A stretch of DNA of 64,000 bases from Oxalobacteraceae bacterium OTU3CINTB1 (GTDB taxonomy: Bacteria; Pseudomonadota; Gammaproteobacteria; Burkholderiales; Burkholderiaceae_D). The translations under genes were made by a program, and so were the position numbers. Within the stretch, counting starts at the first letter, position 1; each line of letters opens with the position of its first letter. Below, one piece after another: positions 58,396 to 64,000 of the stretch. A model generated the notes under the pieces. It did no database searches and was not told where the DNA came from. It saw nothing but the letters and a program-made list of their open reading frames with translations. The stretch lies in NCBI GenBank assembly GCA_024123955.1, contig CP099652.1:4464001-4528000 (forward strand), read 5' to 3'.

Positions 58396-58746
58396 ATGAA
58401 CAAACTTATCGCTACCCTGATCGCCGGCCTGTTTGCAACCGCAGCTTTTGCACAAACTCCTGCCACCACACCAGCCACTCCAGCAGCTGCCAAGGCAGAA
58501 GCTAAGGAAACCAAAGCCGCCGTCAAAGCCGAAGCGAAAGAAACCAAAGCTGAAATCAAGGCCGACGCAAAGACCGCCAAGGTAGAAGCCGACGCGAAGA
58601 AAGACGTCGCCGTCGCCCACGCCGAAGCCAAAGCCGACAAGGCCGACGCCCACGCCAAGGCTAGCAAAACCAAAGCCAAGGCCCACGCCAAGGCCGCAAA
58701 AACCGAAGCCACCGATGGCGTAGCCGCTCCAGCCGTCGTGAAGTAA
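58396..58746 (+). CDS. Secreted Lys/Ala-rich protein
   Basis: 116 residues. Signal peptide MNKLIATLIAGLFATAAFAQ followed by a low-complexity helical region of Lys, Ala and Glu/Asp (AEAKETKAAVKAEAKETKAE and similar) from residue 35 to the end. The mature protein resembles histone H1-like tails in composition only. No family assigned. AGGATTT upstream; a strong terminator follows. Confidence 0.75.
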   Translation: MNKLIATLIAGLFATAAFAQTPATTPATPAAAKAEAKETKAAVKAEAKETKAEIKADAKTAKVEADAKKDVAVAHAEAKADKADAHAKASKTKAKAHAKAAKTEATDGVAAPAVVK

Positions 58747-58767
58747 ACTTCGTTCTGTAAGACGAAA

Positions 58768-58803
58768 AAAAAGCGGACCCGATTTGATTCGGGTCCGCTT
58801 TTT
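58768..58803. terminator. Bidirectional intrinsic terminator
   Basis: Perfect 15-base stem from AAAAAGCGGACCCGA to TCGGGTCCGCTTTTT with a six-base loop. A-tract and T-tract on both sides let it end both the Lys/Ala-rich gene and the convergent efflux operon. Confidence 0.92.
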
Positions 58804-58818
58804 CCATGGGCGCTCGGA

Positions 58819-60348
58819 TTATTGCTGAGCGACCGCCGGCGCCGCCGGCGCACTGGCGGTACCGCCAGCGCTATCCCAGCCACCACCCAGTGCGCGGATC
58901 AGCGCCACGGTGGTCACCGCGCGCGTGCCGCGCAGCTGCACGGCGGTGCGTTCCACCGCCGCCAGGTTGCGCTGCGCGTCCAGCAGATCGAGGTAGCTAG
59001 ACCGGCCGGCCGTGTACAGCTTCTGCGCCAGGTCGGCGGAACGGCGTGCCGACACCAGCGCCGCTTCCATCTGCGCGGTCTGACCGGCCAGGATACGCAG
59101 GCCGGCCAGGTTGTCTTCCACCTCGGCGAAGGCCACCAGCACGCTCTGACGATACGTACCGACCGACTCTTCCAGCGCCGCTTCGCTGCGCAGGATGTTG
59201 TTCTTATTACGGCCACCGTCGATGATCGGCATCGACATCAGCGCGCCAAGCACCCACGAACGGCTGCTCCATTTGAACACTTCGGCCACGGTGTCGGCCG
59301 ACGAGCCGCCACCGCTCGCGCTCAACGTCAGCGCCGGGAACATAGCCGAACGGGCCACGCCGATGCGGGCGTTGGACGCCTCCATCGTGCGCTGCGCGGC
59401 GGCGATGTCCGGACGGCGCTCCAGCAGCGACGACGGCATGCCGGCCGGGATCACCGGCAGCAGCGCCGTGTCCAGCAGCGGCGTCACGCCGGCCGTGTAG
59501 CTGGCAGCCGGTTTGCCCAGCAAGACCGCCAGGGCATGCTCGGTCGTCACGCGCTGACGCTGCAGGCCGATGAACTCGGAGCGCGTCGTCGCCAGTTCGG
59601 TCTTGGCGCGCGCCAGATCGAATTCGCCGATGTCGCCCAGGTCGAAACGACGCTGGTTGACCTTGACGTCCTCTTCACGCGTTTGCACCGTGCGGTTCAG
59701 CGTTTCCAGTTCGGCGTCGGTGGCGCGCAGACGGAAGTACGTCTGCGCCACATCCGCTTGCACCGACAGCAGCACCGAGCGGTAGGTCGCCTCGATCGAG
59801 GCGGCGTCGCTGCGGGCGGCGCTGACGTTCGACGATACGCGGCCGAACAGATCGACCTCGTAGCTGGCGGTCAGGTTGGCGCTAAACAGCTTACCCGGCG
59901 GGACCTCGGTGCCGGTCGGCAGACCGAGCGAGGTCGCCGACTGACGCTGACGCTGGGCGCCGGCGTTGACGCCGACTTGCGGAATACGATCCGCTTCGGC
60001 CACGCCGGCGATGGCGCGGGCCTGCTTGACGCGGGCCGCCGCCACCGACAGGTTGGCGTTGGCGCGGGTGGCCTCGGCGATCAGCTCATTGAGGGCTGGG
60101 TCGTTGAAGGCCAGCCACCATTCGCCGCGCGGCTGCGCCTCGGCGGCTTGCGCCTGTTTCCAGGTGCTGCCGTCTGCAGCGGTTTTCACCGGCGTCGCCA
60201 GATCGGCGGCCGTTGGTGTTTGCGATTCTTTGAAGGCGGTCGGCACTTCCACCGCCGGCTGTTTGAATTCCGGCGCGGCGCATGCCGTCATCAGCAACGC
60301 TGCCAGTACCGGCGCCACACCTTTGGCGATCATTTGCAGCTTGTTCAT
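58819..60348 (-). CDS. RND efflux outer-membrane lipoprotein channel
   Basis: 509 residues of the TolC/OprM (NodT) family. Lipoprotein signal with Cys at about 23 (ALLMTACAAP). Two outer-membrane efflux-protein repeats; features WWLAFNDPALNELIAEATRANANLSVAAARVKQARA and LLERRPDIAAAQRTMEASNARIGVARSAMFPALTLSAS. Last gene of the adaptor-pump-channel operon, one base after the pump stop. Confidence 0.95.
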   Translation of the reverse strand: MNKLQMIAKGVAPVLAALLMTACAAPEFKQPAVEVPTAFKESQTPTAADLATPVKTAADGSTWKQAQAAEAQPRGEWWLAFNDPALNELIAEATRANANLSVAAARVKQARAIAGVAEADRIPQVGVNAGAQRQRQSATSLGLPTGTEVPPGKLFSANLTASYEVDLFGRVSSNVSAARSDAASIEATYRSVLLSVQADVAQTYFRLRATDAELETLNRTVQTREEDVKVNQRRFDLGDIGEFDLARAKTELATTRSEFIGLQRQRVTTEHALAVLLGKPAASYTAGVTPLLDTALLPVIPAGMPSSLLERRPDIAAAQRTMEASNARIGVARSAMFPALTLSASGGGSSADTVAEVFKWSSRSWVLGALMSMPIIDGGRNKNNILRSEAALEESVGTYRQSVLVAFAEVEDNLAGLRILAGQTAQMEAALVSARRSADLAQKLYTAGRSSYLDLLDAQRNLAAVERTAVQLRGTRAVTTVALIRALGGGWDSAGGTASAPAAPAVAQQ

Positions 60349-60349
60349 A

Positions 60350-63300
60350 TTAGTGGGTCCCTTCCAGTTTAGCCACCGCGCCGTCGCCGGCGACGGCAGG
60401 TTTTTTCTCCAGGCGGATCGCCAGGTTACGCAGCAGGACGTAGAACACGGGCGTCAGGAACAGGCCGAAGAAGGTCACGCCCAGCATGCCGGCAAACACC
60501 GCCACACCCATCGCATGACGCATTTCCGAACCCGCGCCGCTCGAGAACACCAGTGGCAGCACGCCCATGATGAATGCGATCGACGTCATCAGAATCGGAC
60601 GCAGACGCAGGCGGCAAGCTTCCAGCGCCGCTTCGACCACGCTACGGCCCTGGTGTTCCAGTTCACGGGCGAATTCCACAATCAGGATCGCGTTCTTGGA
60701 CGCCAATCCAACCAGCACGAACAGCGCGATCTGCGTGAAGACGTTGTTGTCGCCAGCCGTCAGCTTGACGCCGATCAGCGCGCACAGGATTGACATCGGC
60801 ACGATCAGGATCACGGCCAGCGGCAGGGTCCAGCTTTCGTATTGGGCGGCCAGCACCAGGAACACCAGCAGTACGCACAGCGGGAACACATAAATCATCG
60901 TGTTACCGGACAGGATGTCCTGGTACACCAGTTCCGTCCACTCGTAGCCGATACCCTTCGGCAGAACCTCTTCGACGATCTTTGTCATTTCAGCCTGCGC
61001 TTCGCCCGACGACACGCCGGGAGCCGGTGCACCGTTGATTTCAGCGGCGACGAAGGCGTTGTAGCGTTGTACGCGATCCGGGCCATAGGTGTCCTTGACG
61101 CGCATCAGCGACGACAGCGGAATCATCTCGCCCTTATCGTTACGCACCTTCAGCTGGGCGATATCCTGTGGGTGCGAACGGAACTGCTGGTCGGCCTGGA
61201 CGCGCACCTGGTAGGTACGGCCGAACTGATTGAAGTCGTTCACATACAGCGAGCCCAGATTGATCTGCAAGGTCTGGTAGATGGTCTGCAGCGGGATGCC
61301 CAACTGCTTGGCCTTGACGCGATCGACGTCTGCGAACAACTGCGGCACGTTGATCTGGTAGCCCGAGAAGACGCCGGCCAGTTTCGGATTGGTGGCGGCC
61401 TTCGCCTGCACCGCCTGAACGGCTTTGTACAGCGCGTCGTAACCCTGGTTCTCGCGGTCCTGCAGCATCAGCTTGAAGCCGCCGGTGGTACCGAGGCCGT
61501 TGACCGGCGGCGGTGGCAGCACCATCACGAACGCGCCTTCGATCGAACCCATACGCTTGTTCATTTCGGCGGCGATGCCTTCGGCCGACTGCTCCTTGCC
61601 GTGACGCTTGTCGAAGGCGCTCAGGCCGACGAAAACGATACCGGCGTTCGGCGCGTTGGTGAAGCCGTTGATCGACAGGCCAGGGAAAGCGATCGAGTTG
61701 TCGATGCCCGGGATGTCCTTGGCAATGTCCGACATCTTGCGGATCACGGCGTCGGTACGGTCCAGCGAGGCGGCGTCCGGCAACTGGGCGAAGCCGATCA
61801 GGTACTGCTTGTCCTGCGCCGGAACGAAGCCCGGTGGCACCAGCTTGAACATGAAGCCTGCCGCGACGGCCAGCACCGCGTAGACAACCAGCGAACCGCC
61901 CTTGCGCTTCAATACACCGGTCACGCCCTTTTCATAACGATCGGAAGCGCGGTTGAAGAAGCGGTTGAACCAGCCGAAGAAGCGGCCGAAGACCTTGTCC
62001 ATGCCACGGGTCAGCGCGTCTTTCGGCGCATCGTGCGGTTTGAGCAGCGCCGCGGCCAGGGCCGGAGCCAGGGTCAGCGAGCTAAATGCCGAGATCACGG
62101 TCGAAATGGCGATGGTCAGCGCGAACTGCTTGTAGAACTGGCCGGACAGGCCCGAAACGAACGCGATCGGCACGAACACGGCGCACAGCACCAGGGCGAT
62201 GGCGATAATCGGACCGCTCACCTCTTTCATCGCCTGGATGGTCGCTTCGCGCGGCGCCAGACCTTCGTGAATATTCCGTTCGACGTTTTCCACCACCACG
62301 ATCGCGTCATCGACCACGATACCGATGGCCAGCACAAGGCCGAACAGCGACAAGGTGTTGATCGAGAACCCAAAGGCCAGCATCACGGCGAAGGTACCGA
62401 CCACCGAGACGGGAACGGCCAGCAGCGGGATCACCGATGCGCGCCAGGTTTGCAGGAAGATGATCACCACCAGCGCCACCAGGATGATCGCTTCGACCAA
62501 AGTGTGGATCACGGAGCGGATCGACTCCCGCACGAATTGGGTCGGGTCGTATACGATGTCGTACGCGACGCCTTCCGGGAAATCTTTCGACAGGCGTTCC
62601 ATCGTCGAGCGTACGTCGGCCGACAGCTGCAAGGCGTTGGCGTTGGGTGCTTCGAAAATAGGAATCGCGGCGGCCGATTTGTTGTTCAGCAGCGAGCGCA
62701 AAGCGTACGAGTTCGAGCCCATTTCCAGGCGCGCCACGTCGCGCAGGTGCGTCACGGCGCCGTCGCTATTGGTCTTGACGACGATGTCGCCAAACTCTTC
62801 TTCGCTTTGCAGGCGGCCGTGGGTATTGACGGTCAACTGGAAGTCGGCGCCCTTGCTCGGGCCCTGGCCGATCACACCGGCTGCCACTTGCACGTTCTGC
62901 TCGCGGATCGAATCGACGATGTCGCCGGCGGTCAGGTTGCGCTGGGCGACCTTTTGCGGATCGAGCCAGACGCGCATCGAATAGTCGCCGGCGCCGAACA
63001 ACTGCACCTCGCCCATGCCGGGCAGGCGCGCCAGTTGGTCCTTGACGTTCAACACCGCGTAGTTACGCAGATACAGGTCGTCGTAACGGCCGTTCGGCGA
63101 GGACAGGTGGACCACCATCGTCAGGTTGGGCGACGACTTGACGGTCGTCACGCCGATCTGGCGCACCTCTTCCGGCAAACGCGGAAGCGCGCGCTGGACG
63201 CGGTTTTGCACCTGCGTTTCGGCCTGCTCGACGTTGGTGCCGATCTTGAAGGTGACGGTCAGCGCCAGCGCGCCGTCCGAGGTGTTTTGCGAGGACATGT

Positions 63301-63535
63301 AGAGCATGTTCTCGACGCCGTTGATCTGCTCCTCAAGCGGCGCGGCCACGGTTTCGGCGATGATCTTCGGATTCGCGCCCGGATACTGCGCGCGCACCAC
63401 CACCGATGGCGGCACCACGTCCGGGTACTCCGAGATCGGCAGCTTGAAGATCGATATCAAGCCGGCGACGAAGATAATGATCGACAGTACGGCCGCGAAA
63501 ATCGGCTTGTCGACAAAAAATCGGGAGATATTCAT
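60350..63535 (-). CDS. RND multidrug efflux pump, HAE1 family
   Basis: 1061 residues. Starts MNISRFFVDKPIFAAVLSIIIFVAGLISIFKLPISEYPDVVPPSVVV, twelve membrane helices; helix 4 carries the proton-relay Asp pair (GIVVDDAIVVVENVERN). Closest in appearance to the MexF/AcrB group. It pumps drugs or other hydrophobic compounds from the periplasm with the adaptor and channel on each side. Confidence 0.97.
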   Translation of the reverse strand: MNISRFFVDKPIFAAVLSIIIFVAGLISIFKLPISEYPDVVPPSVVVRAQYPGANPKIIAETVAAPLEEQINGVENMLYMSSQNTSDGALALTVTFKIGTNVEQAETQVQNRVQRALPRLPEEVRQIGVTTVKSSPNLTMVVHLSSPNGRYDDLYLRNYAVLNVKDQLARLPGMGEVQLFGAGDYSMRVWLDPQKVAQRNLTAGDIVDSIREQNVQVAAGVIGQGPSKGADFQLTVNTHGRLQSEEEFGDIVVKTNSDGAVTHLRDVARLEMGSNSYALRSLLNNKSAAAIPIFEAPNANALQLSADVRSTMERLSKDFPEGVAYDIVYDPTQFVRESIRSVIHTLVEAIILVALVVIIFLQTWRASVIPLLAVPVSVVGTFAVMLAFGFSINTLSLFGLVLAIGIVVDDAIVVVENVERNIHEGLAPREATIQAMKEVSGPIIAIALVLCAVFVPIAFVSGLSGQFYKQFALTIAISTVISAFSSLTLAPALAAALLKPHDAPKDALTRGMDKVFGRFFGWFNRFFNRASDRYEKGVTGVLKRKGGSLVVYAVLAVAAGFMFKLVPPGFVPAQDKQYLIGFAQLPDAASLDRTDAVIRKMSDIAKDIPGIDNSIAFPGLSINGFTNAPNAGIVFVGLSAFDKRHGKEQSAEGIAAEMNKRMGSIEGAFVMVLPPPPVNGLGTTGGFKLMLQDRENQGYDALYKAVQAVQAKAATNPKLAGVFSGYQINVPQLFADVDRVKAKQLGIPLQTIYQTLQINLGSLYVNDFNQFGRTYQVRVQADQQFRSHPQDIAQLKVRNDKGEMIPLSSLMRVKDTYGPDRVQRYNAFVAAEINGAPAPGVSSGEAQAEMTKIVEEVLPKGIGYEWTELVYQDILSGNTMIYVFPLCVLLVFLVLAAQYESWTLPLAVILIVPMSILCALIGVKLTAGDNNVFTQIALFVLVGLASKNAILIVEFARELEHQGRSVVEAALEACRLRLRPILMTSIAFIMGVLPLVFSSGAGSEMRHAMGVAVFAGMLGVTFFGLFLTPVFYVLLRNLAIRLEKKPAVAGDGAVAKLEGTH

Positions 63536-63539
63536 ATTC

Positions 63540-64000
63540 TTATTCCTTGGAGGTGCCGGCCTTGGTGTTGGCGACGGCTACTTTTTCATCTTTTTTGGCG
63601 TCCGGCTTCGACTCCGGCTTGGCCACGTTGGCGGCCAGCGGATCGGAATCCATCGGCACCACGGTCGGCGTGATCGGCGCGCCGGGACGCACGCGCTGCA
63701 AACCGTTGACGACGATTTTCTCGCCCGGCTTCAGGCCTTCACGCACGACGCGCAGGCCATCGACCTGTGGGCCCAGCGTGACGGCGCGGTACTCGGCCTT
63801 GTTGCCGGCGCCGACCACGAACACGAACTTGCGGCTTTGATCGGTGCTGACGGCGCGCTCGTTGATCAGCAGCGTGGGCTTGGCGCCGGTGGTGCCGGCC
63901 AGCTGAACGCGGGCGAACAGGCCGGGAACCAGCGAGCCGTCCTTGTTGGCCAGGGTAGCGCGCATGCGCACCGAACCGCTGCGCGGATCGAGCTGGTTGT
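63540..64000 (-). CDS. RND efflux periplasmic adaptor (partial)
   Basis: C-terminal part only; the start lies beyond the window edge. Visible portion: RMRATLANKDGSLVPGLFARVQLAG, LLINERAVSTDQSRKFVFVVG and GLRVVREGLKPGEKIVVNGLQRVRPGAPITPTVVPM, typical of MexE/AcrA-type adaptors, ending in a Lys/Glu-rich tail. Four bases separate it from the pump gene. Confidence 0.92.
   Translation of the reverse strand, partial: NQLDPRSGSVRMRATLANKDGSLVPGLFARVQLAGTTGAKPTLLINERAVSTDQSRKFVFVVGAGNKAEYRAVTLGPQVDGLRVVREGLKPGEKIVVNGLQRVRPGAPITPTVVPMDSDPLAANVAKPESKPDAKKDEKVAVANTKAGTSKE

Noticed and set aside
60842..63673. 943-codon plus-strand frame
   Set aside because: Mirror of the RND pump gene; low-complexity His/Arg/Gly composition.

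Overview
The window is high-GC chromosomal DNA from a betaproteobacterium, most likely an Oxalobacteraceae member of the Massilia/Duganella type. That placement is inferred from overall protein character: H-NS-family protein with a [12 protein letters not shown] tail, YXWGXW-repeat protein, CCDC90/DUF1640-like coiled-coil proteins, Ku plus three-domain LigD, and a complete urease operon. No rRNA, tRNA, phage, insertion sequence or CRISPR array was seen.

Layout. 0-9.3 kb: YXWGXW protein, RNase H-like protein, CheW and a methyl-accepting chemotaxis protein, HD hydrolase, MFS efflux pump with a periplasmic binding protein, a secreted CocE-type hydrolase and a small coiled-coil protein. 9.3-22.8 kb: trpS behind a probable leader-peptide attenuator, DUF1294 and DMT membrane proteins, PaiB-like and Lon-substrate-domain proteins, H-NS, a TonB receptor with a LysR regulator, phosphatidylserine decarboxylase, a LysR/azoreductase/pirin cluster and an acyltransferase. 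22.8-28.0 kb: an accessory-looking divergent locus with a DUF1906 glycoside-hydrolase-like protein and two small proteins on one side, and a 1090-residue winged-helix/STAND ATPase/TPR protein followed by a small DP-EP-like protein on the other. 28.0-35.8 kb: aspartoacylase-like enzyme, a SugE exporter under a guanidine-II riboswitch, a truncated STAND regulator, unknown membrane proteins, an ArsR/old-yellow-enzyme pair, a metallo-beta-lactamase-fold protein and an acyltransferase.

35.8-41.8 kb: urease operon ureDABCEFG plus ureJ/hupE on the minus strand, preceded by a clear sigma-54 promoter and two NtrC-type sites, which points to nitrogen-limitation control. 41.9-53.4 kb: an 11-residue-repeat coiled-coil protein, DUF885 protein, a REC-PAS-GGDEF-EAL protein and a hybrid-free sensor kinase, SulP transporter, TetR regulator with its operator, a small lipoprotein-like protein and a GAF-GGDEF protein with a degenerate active site. 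53.5-58.2 kb: SDR-ku facing ligD (bacterial end joining). 58.4-64.0 kb: a secreted Lys/Ala-rich protein and an RND efflux operon (adaptor cut by the window edge, pump, outer-membrane channel).

A family of palindromic GGCGGATTA/TAATCCGCC repeats occurs at four places, and one of them supplies the end and stop codon of the chemotaxis receptor gene. The most interesting signals are the trpS leader, the STAND/DUF1906 locus, the urease promoter, the guanidine riboswitch and several well-formed operator palindromes.
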